Below are positions 27,387 to 36,299 of a stretch of DNA of 64,000 nucleotides, piece after piece (the first letter of the stretch is position 1; each line of letters starts with the position of its first letter). The notes beneath the pieces were generated by a model, which ran no database searches, was not told where the DNA came from, and saw nothing but the letters and a program-made list of their open reading frames with translations. Source of the stretch: an uncultured Duncaniella sp. (GTDB lineage: Bacteria > Bacteroidota > Bacteroidia > Bacteroidales > Muribaculaceae); the NCBI GenBank assembly GCA_958352885.1, contig CATWQI010000007.1:124001-188000 (forward strand), read 5' to 3'. The position numbers and the translations under genes were made by a program.

Positions 27387-28577
27387 TCAGTTTTTCTTTT
27401 TAAGTGTAATAAGTGTGATTTCAGGCGTGGCACCGATACGAGCCGGAATTGCTACTGTGCCCACACCGATATTGACGTATAACTGATGTTTTTGATTGTC
27501 GTCAGAGTATAAACCTCCCCATGTCTTATACCTATACTCGGCAGGTGACCATCCCAATACTTCCATCTGCATGGCATGAGTATGACCCGAGAGAGTGAGC
27601 GGTACATTTACATCGGCGTGCCCGGAAATCGAGTCGACCCAGTGGGCAGGATTATGTGACAATAGAATTTTTGTAATGCTGTCACCCAGCTGAGGATAAG
27701 CCTTGCGGAGCGAACCGTACACATGGAAAGGCGGGTCCCCGATATTCTCAACACCAATAATGGCTATGGAGTCATTGCCCCTACGCACAAACGATGTCTC
27801 ATTGAGGAGAAGGCGCCATCCCATATTTTTCTGAAGCTCATACATGCGCGACATGTTTTCCTGTTTTGCAAGTGCCGACGGCCACTCGGAGTAATCACCG
27901 TAATCATGATTGCCGAGGATGGAAAACACGCCATCAGGAGCATCCAGCCGTGAGAGCGGCGAAGTATGAGGCTCAAGCTCAGCCGTTTTGGAATTCACAA
28001 TGTCACCGGTAAACATCACGACATCGGGATGCAAAGCGTTGACAGCATCCACAACCTTAGCGACATAAGAAGTATCGTTACCGTAAGTACCTACATGCAA
28101 ATCCGATATCTGGGCTATGGTATAGCCGTTGAATTTCTCAGGGAGATCTGCAATCTCTACATCCACCCTATTTATGTCAATGGAATAACGGTTTATCAAT
28201 GCTCCCCACCACATAGCTATGAACGTAAGAACCGCCAACACAGCTCCCGCCAACGAAAGCCAGGTAATCCTCTTCCTTCCAAACAACTGTGGAATCCTTG
28301 CGATTAAATCAATCAGCAGGAACACATATTTAGGTATATAGAAGGTAAAATATGTGTACAGACACCACATGACGGTCTGCAAAAGCTCGTTAGAGCAGTT
28401 ACGACGCGGCAATGCGACTGTAACAACAATGAGTAATACCAACGCTAATGCACTCCATAACTGTATGCGTGAAGGGAGCAGACTTCTGCATCTCTGTTTC
28501 AAAGCCCTATAAATATACGAATCCACCAGAAGGTTGACCAGTATTATCATTATCATAGGGAACATAGGGAGTCTCAT
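27387..28577 (-). CDS. Membrane-anchored metallophosphoesterase
   Basis: 396 residues. Four or so N-terminal membrane helices (about 1-130) precede a calcineurin-like phosphoesterase domain with all metal-binding motifs: ISDLHVG, FTGDIVN, LGNHDYGDYSEW and SGHTHAMQ. The family includes YkuE-like enzymes that act on phospholipid or UDP-sugar-lipid pyrophosphate substrates; the substrate is not known here. It lies 36 bases after the acyltransferase gene and 9 before tex. A lipid-related role would suit the acyltransferase neighbour, but that is inference. Confidence 0.88.
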   Translation of the reverse strand: MRLPMFPMIMIILVNLLVDSYIYRALKQRCRSLLPSRIQLWSALALVLLIVVTVALPRRNCSNELLQTVMWCLYTYFTFYIPKYVFLLIDLIARIPQLFGRKRITWLSLAGAVLAVLTFIAMWWGALINRYSIDINRVDVEIADLPEKFNGYTIAQISDLHVGTYGNDTSYVAKVVDAVNALHPDVVMFTGDIVNSKTAELEPHTSPLSRLDAPDGVFSILGNHDYGDYSEWPSALAKQENMSRMYELQKNMGWRLLLNETSFVRRGNDSIAIIGVENIGDPPFHVYGSLRKAYPQLGDSITKILLSHNPAHWVDSISGHADVNVPLTLSGHTHAMQMEVLGWSPAEYRYKTWGGLYSDDNQKHQLYVNIGVGTVAIPARIGATPEITLITLKKKN

Positions 28578-28613
28578 AGGCGCATCTGAATAAGAAGATT
28601 AATTACATATATT

Positions 28614-29783
28614 TCAGCATATTCCCGAAGCAAGCAACTTGTTGCGCAATGGATTGGCATACATCATATACATGTACGTACGCATGAAACTGCGCTCCTG
28701 AGGCGTAATGTCCGGGACATCAACTTTGTCAAGCTGGCCTTCTATGTAACCTGTTATCACATCGACCTCTTCCGGAGTGTAACGCTCACTGTACATATCG
28801 GTATCGAATGCTCTGTCGTAAGCGATATAGTTGATGGGATATATCTTATATCCGCTATGGATACCGCAGTCAATCTGATGACATGTGGTGTGGATTACCT
28901 CAATTTTATCAGCATCGGCAGGAACCGCATTCAGGAAGGGGGTGATACATGAGGCGAATGAGATGTGGATTCGTCCCTTGTTATCAAGAAGCCCAATCTC
29001 CATTGAACAAAGGTCGTCATGCTGCGACTTTTTGAAATCGGGGTCACGGTGGCGCATGAGGTATTCCTTTGCCTTGAGGTAGTCATTCGGGTCAAACTCA
29101 TAAGATATGGACACCGGGAATATGTTAATCTCCGCGAGGCTTTGTGCCACAGAGCCCTCACCTCCGAGAGCAAGCATCTTCAGCACACTCTCCTGTGTAT
29201 GGTCACTTGAATCCTTAGCCCTGCCCTGACGCTGTGCAATCCATATGCTCTCATGCTTCTGCGTGATGGCATAATGAATGTATGCAGATAGTTCCTTAGC
29301 CGCATCGAGGGCCTGCCGTGTAGGGAGATTACGCTTCACTATGAAACTGCCGTTAAGCTTCACAAGGTCTGTAATCCAATCGTAAATCAGAAGATTGTCA
29401 CCGATTGCCACCTCCGATGTCTTCAGCCCCTTGCGCAGGAAGCAAAGATTAAGGAATGAGGCATCAAGAACGATGTCACGGTGATTCGTGATAAATGTAT
29501 AGTTGGTATCAGGCTTTATCTTGTCAATTCCCGAGGTTGTGATACCGTTAGTGGTACGGCGTTCCAATTCCTCAAGGAAATTCTGCATCACATGAGTCTG
29601 GAATTTATTCTTGTCGGTGCATTGCTTAAGCCTCTGAACGAAATCTTCGTACTTTACATCGGGTAACACCCAACGGACTGCATGCTCAAATCCCGGTTGA
29701 CTGACCAAATCAGCGATGCGCTCAGGAAATTGGCTATCATCGTACGGGGCAATATCTGAAAAATCGTATTGTAGTGCGTCCAT
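28614..29783 (-). CDS. Glycerophosphate-type acyltransferase
   Basis: 389 residues. The centre carries an acyltransferase (PlsC/PlsB-like) core: NHRDIVLDASFLN at about 98-110 as block I, then GSFIVKRNLPTRQ, and a WIAQRQGRAKDSSD block that matches the substrate-binding EGxR-type region. In block I the spacing is HRDIVLD rather than the textbook H-x4-D, so the catalytic pair would be His with Asp two or six residues on. It probably transfers acyl groups to a glycerophospholipid precursor at the membrane. It has its own consensus promoter and heads the run to folK. Confidence 0.8.
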   Translation of the reverse strand: MDALQYDFSDIAPYDDSQFPERIADLVSQPGFEHAVRWVLPDVKYEDFVQRLKQCTDKNKFQTHVMQNFLEELERRTTNGITTSGIDKIKPDTNYTFITNHRDIVLDASFLNLCFLRKGLKTSEVAIGDNLLIYDWITDLVKLNGSFIVKRNLPTRQALDAAKELSAYIHYAITQKHESIWIAQRQGRAKDSSDHTQESVLKMLALGGEGSVAQSLAEINIFPVSISYEFDPNDYLKAKEYLMRHRDPDFKKSQHDDLCSMEIGLLDNKGRIHISFASCITPFLNAVPADADKIEVIHTTCHQIDCGIHSGYKIYPINYIAYDRAFDTDMYSERYTPEEVDVITGYIEGQLDKVDVPDITPQERSFMRTYMYMMYANPLRNKLLASGIC

Positions 29784-29847
29784 TACGCTGTAATATCGTT
29801 ATACAAATTATATGTATTAAACCAAATAGTTGAAACAATAGTTGGGT

Positions 29848-29878
29848 CAAAGGTATAACTTTTTACTATAATTTGCAA
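29848..29878 (-). promoter_or_regulatory. Promoter of the acyltransferase-tex-folK operon
   Basis: Minus strand TTG (29876-29878), 20 bases, TACCTTTG (29848-29855). Exact -7 box and good spacing, with a leader of about 60 bases. Confidence 0.8.
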
Positions 29879-29915
29879 GCGAAAGATGGCAAATATTGAC
29901 TCTTGGCACACAGAA

Positions 29916-30419
29916 TTAATGTTTTTTTAATGCTGTGTAGGGTACGATGACAAACTGCAGCCTCGGCGCATGAAGGATGTAAACCACAAAACGAGAGGTA
30001 TATTTCACTCTGCGAATCTTATCCCAGAGAATGGTTTCCGGAGCCGGAACCGGGAAAACCACCTCTTCCGGGGGATTGTCCTGTCCGAGCAGAGGGGTAC
30101 GTAGAACCGGTTTCTCCGGAGGAAGATAGACCAGGCGCAGACTCTTCCCCTCATCAATCTCCACAATCTTGTGCGTGACAGCCCTTCGTGCCTCAGGGGT
30201 CAGCATGTAATATGTGTAGAGGAATGACATCAACATCGGAATGACGATGAAGAGGAGCATCAGTGCGATGAACAGGAAACGCTCATCGAAAATAATGCCT
30301 GCGATGGCACACAAGACAAGTGGCAGAGCGACAGCCCAGCCATATCGAGGAAGCCACAGGCCCAACAGAGTGGAAAGATAGTCGCCTGAAGTGGTGGTAA
30401 AAGGTGCGGTCTCAGTCAA
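29916..30419 (-). CDS. Hypothetical two-helix membrane protein
   Basis: 167 residues, family not firmly recognised. Two adjacent membrane helices (about 25-72) are followed by a basic, proline-containing cytoplasmic domain with a beta-rich end (RFVVYILHAPRLQFVIVPY), in the style of YcxB-like proteins. The only usable start is TTG at 30417-30419, because a stop lies a few codons upstream and no ATG or GTG occurs until deep in the helices. That start overlaps the end of aguB by 8 bases, suggesting translational coupling. Confidence 0.65.
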   Translation of the reverse strand: MTETAPFTTTSGDYLSTLLGLWLPRYGWAVALPLVLCAIAGIIFDERFLFIALMLLFIVIPMLMSFLYTYYMLTPEARRAVTHKIVEIDEGKSLRLVYLPPEKPVLRTPLLGQDNPPEEVVFPVPAPETILWDKIRRVKYTSRFVVYILHAPRLQFVIVPYTALKKH

Positions 30420-31287
30420 TGAATCGGCGTGTTATGTCAGTGTAATTCTCTATACGGCGGTCACGCAGGAAAGGCCACCAGCGTCTCACCTGCTCGGAAC
30501 GCTGCATATCCACATCAATGACAGCCATGGTCTCTTCGGCGTCAGGAGCGCAATAGATAAGTTCGCCCTGAGGTCCTGCGATGAAACTTGTACCCCAGAA
30601 TTGTATTCCGGCGGTCATCCCCGACGGGTCAGGCTCATGCCCCACCCGGTTTACAGTGATGACAGGAAGGCCATTGGCGACGGCATGACCACGCTGCACA
30701 GTCATCCATGCGTCACGCTGCCGTATTTTCTCGTCAGCGGTATCACTGCTCTCCCAACCAATAGCCGTAGGATAGATCAGCAAAGATGCTCCTTTCATCG
30801 CCATGAGGCGCGCAGCCTCCGGATACCACTGGTCCCAGCACACAAGCACGCCAAGCCTGCCCACCGAGGTGTCAATCGGCTCAAACCCTATATCACCCGG
30901 TGTGAAATAAAATTTCTCATAATAGGCGGGGTCATCAGGTATGTGCATCTTGCGATACTTGCCGGCAATGGACCCGTCACGTTCAAAAACAACCGCTGTG
31001 TTATGATACAGACCGGGGGCACGCCGTTCAAACAACGATGTGACAAGCACTACTCCCGCCCGGCGTGCGACTTCCGAATAGAAATCGGTGACATCCGACG
31101 GGATAGCCACAGCAAGGTCAAAATTGTCCACGGATTCCACCTGGCAGAAATAAAGGGAGTCATGGAGCTCCTGAAGTACAACAAGTTCCGCACCGTCGGC
31201 GGCAAGACGTATGATTTTCTCGCCAAGTCTACGACGGTTCTCCTCTATGTCAGGAGTGTTATGCTGCTGTATTATACCAACTTTCAT
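30412..31287 (-). CDS. aguB: N-carbamoylputrescine amidase
   Basis: 291 residues from the ATG at 31287 (MKVGIIQQHNT); a GTG 4 codons upstream is possible. A nitrilase-family enzyme with the Glu-Lys-Cys triad in LQELHDSLYF, KYRKMHIPDD and VLVCWDQWYPE. It converts N-carbamoylputrescine to putrescine, CO2 and ammonia. The next gene upstream (30 bases) is agmatine deiminase, which makes its substrate, so the assignment is firm. The last bases overlap a small membrane-protein gene. Confidence 0.95.
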   Translation of the reverse strand: MKVGIIQQHNTPDIEENRRRLGEKIIRLAADGAELVVLQELHDSLYFCQVESVDNFDLAVAIPSDVTDFYSEVARRAGVVLVTSLFERRAPGLYHNTAVVFERDGSIAGKYRKMHIPDDPAYYEKFYFTPGDIGFEPIDTSVGRLGVLVCWDQWYPEAARLMAMKGASLLIYPTAIGWESSDTADEKIRQRDAWMTVQRGHAVANGLPVITVNRVGHEPDPSGMTAGIQFWGTSFIAGPQGELIYCAPDAEETMAVIDVDMQRSEQVRRWWPFLRDRRIENYTDITRRFID

Positions 31288-31329
31288 ACTTTGATTCACT
31301 TAGATTTTTCATTCCTACATAATAACGCA

Positions 31330-32418
31330 TCAAACCCACTTGCCGTTTGATATACCGGCTATAGCTCCCACAGGGAACTGCATGGTGACGCAATGGAGAG
31401 AACCATGCTGACGTATGAGCGCACGGCAGTCAACCGGCACAACATCACGTTCAGGAAATACGATTTTCATAATCTGCTGCGCAAGCAAATCCTTCTTCGG
31501 CTGATTATAAACCGGGAGGAGAATGCTGTGCGGGGTTATGAGAAAGTTTGCGTAAGTGGCAGGAAGCTGCAGTCCGTCCTCATCGAAAACAGGGTCAGGT
31601 GACGGAAGCTCGACAAGGTTATAAGGCAGCCCTTCCGATGTGCGCAATGAGGCGAGCTGTTCACGCATAAGAGCAAGCGATTCATTATTCGGGTCCTCCT
31701 CTACCCCGCATCCTACATAAAAAATGGTATCGTGCGGAGCCAGACGCGCCAATGTGTCAATGTGGCTGTCGGTATCGTCGCCTGCAAGCGCTCCGAAATC
31801 GAGCCAGAGCACACGTTCCACACCGAAAGCATCCTTTAGACAGGTTTCAATCTGCTCCCGTGAAAATTCACCATTTCGATTCGGTGAAAGCAGACATTCG
31901 GAAGTGGTAAGCAGCGTACCTTTGCCGTCACTCTCTATGGAGCCTCCCTCAAGCACAAAGTTAAGCCGATTTTCAAGCGGCGCGTCAAATACGGTTATTC
32001 CCGTATCCGGAAGAGCGGCAATACGGCTATTGACAAGATTATCATGGTTGGATGCAAATTTTAACCCCCAGCCATTGAATTTAAAGTCAAGCACACGTAA
32101 GGAGCCGGCAACTTCCACAGTAATTCCGCCAAAGTCACGTGCCCAGGTATCGTTGGTGGGAATGTCCAGAAACTTGACTCTATCAGCAGGGAAACCATAG
32201 CTCTCCACTGACTTAAGGCATAAATCCGCCGGACCGATAAGGAGCACGCACTCCTCACGGGCGATAGCTTTGATAATACGTGCGAAGCAGTCACGTGCTT
32301 CGTCAAGCATGTAATTCCAGTCGGTCTGCTCATGAGGCCATGCAAGCATCACACAGTCATGCTTCTCCCACTCTGCCGGGAGACGCCTCACAGACACCGG
32401 CTCAAAATTGTCATTCAT
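31330..32418 (-). CDS. aguA: Agmatine deiminase
   Basis: 362 residues from ATG 32418. It hydrolyses agmatine to N-carbamoylputrescine plus ammonia. Porphyromonas-type peptidylarginine/agmatine deiminase fold: TWARDFGGITVE, LEGGSIESDGKGTLL, DDTDSHIDTLARL with the catalytic His, and the nucleophile Cys near the C-terminus in GSLHCVTM. The pairing with aguB completes the agmatine route to putrescine. The speA-type arginine decarboxylase that would supply agmatine is not in the window. It overlaps the small upstream gene by 8 bases. Confidence 0.95.
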   Translation of the reverse strand: MNDNFEPVSVRRLPAEWEKHDCVMLAWPHEQTDWNYMLDEARDCFARIIKAIAREECVLLIGPADLCLKSVESYGFPADRVKFLDIPTNDTWARDFGGITVEVAGSLRVLDFKFNGWGLKFASNHDNLVNSRIAALPDTGITVFDAPLENRLNFVLEGGSIESDGKGTLLTTSECLLSPNRNGEFSREQIETCLKDAFGVERVLWLDFGALAGDDTDSHIDTLARLAPHDTIFYVGCGVEEDPNNESLALMREQLASLRTSEGLPYNLVELPSPDPVFDEDGLQLPATYANFLITPHSILLPVYNQPKKDLLAQQIMKIVFPERDVVPVDCRALIRQHGSLHCVTMQFPVGAIAGISNGKWV

Positions 32419-32650
32419 CCTCAAAATCTTCTTTCAAATTATCCCAGATAGACTCCTGGGATTCGAGATACTCTTCACAATAGTCCATGAAGCCGCGTTT
32501 CTCGGAGCTTCCGACTTCATCGCACCACTCTCGATACATGGCGCGCACCTCAGGATTCTCGTGAATCATTTTCTTAAATTCCGCCTCGGCGATGTCGACA
32601 CTTCCATAATGATGCAACATCTCGTTGAAAAGGCAGGTAATATCATCCAT
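32411..32650 (-). CDS. Small acidic hypothetical protein upstream of aguA
   Basis: 79 residues from the ATG at 32650 (MDDITCLFNEMLHHYG). The frame stays open 20 codons further up, but the start at 32650 suits the acidic, helical character of the protein. It is soluble, with no signal, and its C-terminus is strongly acidic (DNLKEDFEDE). Its stop overlaps the aguA ATG by 8 bases, so the two are probably translated together. I recognise no domain. Confidence 0.7.
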   Translation of the reverse strand: MDDITCLFNEMLHHYGSVDIAEAEFKKMIHENPEVRAMYREWCDEVGSSEKRGFMDYCEEYLESQESIWDNLKEDFEDE

Positions 32651-32747
32651 TTCGTTTAGTTTAAGGGTGTTGTATGTTCTGAATTGTTTTAAGCGCAAAT
32701 GTGGGTTCAAATAAAATGTGTATACACTAATTCGAAGGTTTTCGGGT

Positions 32748-32779
32748 CAAATTTAAAGCATTACACTCAATTAACCAAA
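32748..32779 (-). promoter_or_regulatory. Promoter of the aguA-aguB operon
   Basis: Minus strand TTTG (32776-32779), 20 bases, TAAATTTG (32748-32755). Exact -7 box and good spacing. It gives a leader of about 90 bases to the ATG at 32650. Confidence 0.7.
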
Positions 32780-32877
32780 TCTTTCATGCGCTAAAGACCG
32801 CTATTCAACACCTTTTAAGTTTTGCAAGCAAATTTTAAGTGTTTTGCGATGGTAGAAATGAAGATATTACTGTTTTT

Positions 32878-33366
32878 TCATTTGCGTGACACAGTCAGAA
32901 ATGAATACCTCACACCGGAACGAGGGTCAACATTTTCAAATTGCGCCTCAGGAATGTCCCATATCTCCGATTCCAACATAGGGAAACGGGTATCGGCATC
33001 CGGACACTCCGCATCTATCAGGGTAAGCTCCACGCTATCAGCAACCGAAATAGCCTGCCGGTAGATTTCGCCTCCGCCTATAATAAAAATACTGTCATCA
33101 TCAGCGCATTTTGCCAATGCCTCCTCAAGCGAGAAAGCGGTCTCTATCCCGGGTGCCGAGTAATCCTCATTGCGAGTCACCACTATGTTGCGTCGTCCGG
33201 GCAAAGCCCCCTTCGGGAATGATTCAAACGTTTTTCGCCCCATAATGATGGGATGCCCCATGGTGAGAGCCTTGAAACGCTTAAGGTCGTCGCTTATATG
33301 GAAAAGCAAGTCGCCATTCCGCCCGATGGCATAATCACGCGTTACTGCCACTATTATAGTTATCAT
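32878..33366 (-). CDS. folA: Dihydrofolate reductase
   Basis: 162 residues, typical chromosomal DHFR size. It reduces dihydrofolate to tetrahydrofolate with NADPH, recycling the product of ThyA. Motifs: AIGRNGDLLFHISDDLKRFK with the catalytic acidic residue, MGRKTFESFPKGALPGRRN, and the nucleotide site FIIGGGEIYRQ. Its ATG overlaps the thyA stop by 4 bases (ATGA), giving translational coupling. Confidence 0.96.
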   Translation of the reverse strand: MITIIVAVTRDYAIGRNGDLLFHISDDLKRFKALTMGHPIIMGRKTFESFPKGALPGRRNIVVTRNEDYSAPGIETAFSLEEALAKCADDDSIFIIGGGEIYRQAISVADSVELTLIDAECPDADTRFPMLESEIWDIPEAQFENVDPRSGVRYSFLTVSRK

Positions 33367-34157
33367 ACGGCAACCTGAGCTTTGATGTGAGGCTGGGCAA
33401 CGTAATCGACAAGTTCGAAATCCTCATATTTGAAATCAAAAATGTCCTTCACATCCGGATTTATTTTCATTTTAGGCAGTGCTCCAGGGGTACGTGAGAG
33501 TTGCTCTTTGACCTGTTCAAAATGGTTATGGTAAATATGAGTGTCACCGAGCGTATGCACGAATTCACCAGGTTCAAGTCCGGTGACCTGAGCCACCATC
33601 ATCAGTAGCAAGGCATAGGATGCGATGTTGAACGGCACTCCAAGGAAGCAGTCGGCACTCCGCTGATAAAGCATGAGCGACAGTCTGCCGTCAGCCACAT
33701 AGAACTGAAAAAGCAGGTGGCACGGCGGCAATGCCATGTCCGGGAGATCAGCAACATTCCATGCGCTCACGATGATACGGCGCGATTCCGGATTGTTCCT
33801 GATAGTCTCGATTACCTCCTTTATCTGGTCGATATGACCTCCGTTGTAATCGGGCCATGAGCGCCACTGGTAACCATACACATGCCCCAGACTGCCGTCG
33901 GGACGCGCCCACTCATTCCAAATCCTCACTCCATGCTCCTGGAGATACTTGACATTTGTGTCACCTTTCAGGAACCAAAGAAGCTCATAAATAATCGATT
34001 TGAGATGCAATTTTTTTGTGGTAAGGAGGGGGAAGCCGTCCCTGAGGTCAAAGCGCATCTGATAGCCGAATATGCTTCGGGTTCCGGTACCGGTGCGATC
34101 GCCACGGTCCACTCCTTCCTCCATTATCTTATTCAGCAGGTCGAGATATTGTTTCAT
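33363..34157 (-). CDS. thyA: Thymidylate synthase
   Basis: 264 residues, the same length as the E. coli enzyme. It methylates dUMP to dTMP using methylenetetrahydrofolate, producing dihydrofolate for FolA. The nucleophile Cys lies in LPPCHLLFQFYV (about 146), followed by QRSADCFLGVPFNIASYA, the standard dUMP-binding region, and HIYHNHFEQ. Coupled to folA by a 4-base overlap. The gap to the upstream polyferredoxin gene is 47 bases with no consensus promoter, so read-through is likely. Confidence 0.97.
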   Translation of the reverse strand: MKQYLDLLNKIMEEGVDRGDRTGTGTRSIFGYQMRFDLRDGFPLLTTKKLHLKSIIYELLWFLKGDTNVKYLQEHGVRIWNEWARPDGSLGHVYGYQWRSWPDYNGGHIDQIKEVIETIRNNPESRRIIVSAWNVADLPDMALPPCHLLFQFYVADGRLSLMLYQRSADCFLGVPFNIASYALLLMMVAQVTGLEPGEFVHTLGDTHIYHNHFEQVKEQLSRTPGALPKMKINPDVKDIFDFKYEDFELVDYVAQPHIKAQVAV

Positions 34158-34204
34158 CGCAGAAGATGTATTATGATGTTTTTAGTTCAATTTTATTGAC
34201 CATG

Positions 34205-35719
34205 TCAGACAATTCCGCCAACCATTATGGCTTTGAGCGGCACTGCCGGGCATACATTCTGACAGGCACCGCAGCCGACGCATCTGTCAGAGTCGACCGC
34301 AGGATAAGGTCCGTGACCCGCACCGTCCGGTATCTGCATTGTGATTGCCCCTGCCGGACATTTCCGGCTGCAACGGCCACAATGTTCACCATCGGCATAC
34401 GAGATACACAAATCCCGGTCCACATGGGCAAGCCCGATTGGGGTGGTATGTTTCTCTGCTACAGTGAGCGGGTGCAGCGCACCACTCGGACACAAGTTGG
34501 CGCATACCGTGCAGTCATACAGGCACCACGATGCATCAAAATCCATGACCGGATGGAGCGCACGCAACAATCCGTACTGGTCAACGGATGGGACAAGCAC
34601 ATTCTGAGGACACCGTGCCACACAAAGCCCGCAGGAGGTACAACGCTCCAGGAACTGGCGCCTCGACCGTACGCCCGGAGGGGTGACAGCCAACAGATGG
34701 CGCCCTGATTTCGCTCCCGACGACAGTGTGTCCACAGCTCCTGCCCGGTTCTTCACTTTCGCGGCAAGAGGAGCGGCAGCGGCAAGCAATGCGGTAATCA
34801 TAAACGCACGCCTACCGGAATCCATGCCCACAGCCCCGTCAGCCAGCGGGTTACGGGTACGCTGCATCAACGGTATGGACAATTGGTGCCGTGTATGCGT
34901 ATAGTGTATAGCGTCATTCGGGCACACTGTGAGACAATCAAAACACACCACACAGCGAGACATATCAACCACATGGTCAGTCAAGTCCACACATGATGAT
35001 TTGCATATATACTCACACTTCCGGCACTGGATGCACTTGTCGGTATTGATGTCGAAATGGAACACTGAATAACGGGACACATAGCTGAGCGTGGTCCCGA
35101 CAGGACAAACCGTGTTGCAGAATATACGTCCGTTTCGGAAGGAGAGAACAGCAATTGCCGCCACAGACAACAGCGACACCGATATCCCAAGAGCCGAAGC
35201 AACGGCGATCCTGACAGCAGGAGCGCCCGAGACAGACGCATATAGATTCAGACTCCAGCCCCAGGCAGGACGCAGTATGTCAAGACAAAAACGCCCGTAT
35301 ATGCTGTAGGGGTCAAGAAGCGATGTCACTACGGATATGCCGAGGAATATTGACACGGCAACAACGAACAGTGAGATGTTACGTAGCTTGCGGCGCTCCG
35401 GATGAAAATGGTAAGCCCGCTTCCCGCTTATGAAATCGCCTATGCGTGGGATACGTGCGCAAATATCCTGAAACACACCGAGCGGACACACCAAGGAACA
35501 ATAAACACGCCCGAAACAAAGTGTCAATATAAGCCACACGATAAACGTGCCGAGCGAAAATGCCATTGCGGCAGGGAGAAACTGGATCCCGGCAAGCCAT
35601 GAGGCTATCCTCGGAAATGTCATCCCATAGTCCACAAAAAGCCCTGTCAACAGGGAGATGCTGACCACTGCCAATATGATGCGTGCGACCCTCAATATGT
35701 GACAAGATTTGCGTTCCAT
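34205..35719 (-). CDS. NapH-NapG-like fused membrane polyferredoxin
   Basis: 504 residues. The N-terminal half resembles NapH/CcoG: about four membrane helices, CxxxCP loops (CSLVCPLG, CNTVCPVG), and two 4Fe-4S motifs (CIQCRKCEYIC, CVVCFDCLTVCP). A second hydrophobic stretch, preceded by a twin-arginine-like SGRRAFMITALLAAAAPLAA (about 292-311), leads into a NapG-like C-terminal half with four more 4Fe-4S motifs (CTSCGLCVARCP, a CxxxCxxCxxxCP, one with a long first spacing, CVGCGACQNVCP). It should carry electrons across or along the membrane. No nitrate reductase or other partner is nearby, so the acceptor is unknown. Confidence 0.82.
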   Translation of the reverse strand: MERKSCHILRVARIILAVVSISLLTGLFVDYGMTFPRIASWLAGIQFLPAAMAFSLGTFIVWLILTLCFGRVYCSLVCPLGVFQDICARIPRIGDFISGKRAYHFHPERRKLRNISLFVVAVSIFLGISVVTSLLDPYSIYGRFCLDILRPAWGWSLNLYASVSGAPAVRIAVASALGISVSLLSVAAIAVLSFRNGRIFCNTVCPVGTTLSYVSRYSVFHFDINTDKCIQCRKCEYICKSSCVDLTDHVVDMSRCVVCFDCLTVCPNDAIHYTHTRHQLSIPLMQRTRNPLADGAVGMDSGRRAFMITALLAAAAPLAAKVKNRAGAVDTLSSGAKSGRHLLAVTPPGVRSRRQFLERCTSCGLCVARCPQNVLVPSVDQYGLLRALHPVMDFDASWCLYDCTVCANLCPSGALHPLTVAEKHTTPIGLAHVDRDLCISYADGEHCGRCSRKCPAGAITMQIPDGAGHGPYPAVDSDRCVGCGACQNVCPAVPLKAIMVGGIV

Positions 35720-35726
35720 ATCAGTG

Positions 35727-35760
35727 CAAAGTTAACAAATAATTGTCAAACCCGCACAAA
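35727..35760 (-). promoter_or_regulatory. Probable promoter of the polyferredoxin gene
   Basis: Minus strand TTTG (35757-35760), 22 bases, TAACTTTG (35727-35734), 8 bases before the ATG. Exact -7 box, but the spacing is slightly long and the leader would be nearly absent. Confidence 0.45.
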
Positions 35761-35770
35761 GGAATGTCCG

Positions 35771-36247
35771 TTAATTACGCACCAGGGTCGCCACAGCCTG
35801 CGCTGCAATCCCCTCGCCTCGTCCTTCAAAACCGAGATGCTCGGTGGTGGTGGCCTTTACCGAAACACAGTCGGCATCAAGCCCTAAATCGGACGCCACA
35901 TTCATAATCATAGCCGGAATGAAGTCCAGCAGTTTCGGACGCTGGGCTATGATAGTCACATCGACATTGTTTACAGAGTATCCCTTAGCACGCACGATAT
36001 CAACCACTTTACGGAGCAGAACACGGGAATCAGCGCCCGAATATGCGGCATCCGTGTCAGGGAAATGGTATCCTATGTCACGCATCGCAGCCGCTCCGAG
36101 TATGGCATCGGACAACGCATGGAGCGCCACATCCGCATCACTGTGCCCAAGCAGCCCCTTTTCATACGGCACAGTCACCCCGCACAATATCAGTTTCCTA
36201 TCCTCCACAAGCTTGTGGACATCATAACCCATTCCTATTCGTATCAT
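35771..36247 (-). CDS. ispF: 2-C-methyl-D-erythritol 2,4-cyclodiphosphate synthase
   Basis: 158 residues, the normal length. It forms the cyclic diphosphate in the MEP route to isoprenoids. Zinc ligands and active-site residues are visible: GMGYDVHKL (Asp8, His10), LLGHSDADVALHALSDAILGA (His42 region), and the C-terminal VKATTTEHLGFEGRGEGIAAQA signature. It lies between porV (52 bases) and the polyferredoxin gene (51 bases), all leftward. Confidence 0.97.
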   Translation of the reverse strand: MIRIGMGYDVHKLVEDRKLILCGVTVPYEKGLLGHSDADVALHALSDAILGAAAMRDIGYHFPDTDAAYSGADSRVLLRKVVDIVRAKGYSVNNVDVTIIAQRPKLLDFIPAMIMNVASDLGLDADCVSVKATTTEHLGFEGRGEGIAAQAVATLVRN

Positions 36248-36299
36248 AATATGTCAAATTTCCTTTTTTAATGCTCGTATATCAACCACCGGTATATTA

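Noticed and set aside
29908..29938. Terminator at the end of the membrane-protein gene before the acyltransferase
   Set aside because: A stem exists around the stop codon (ACACAG with CTGTGT), but on the minus strand no T-run follows.
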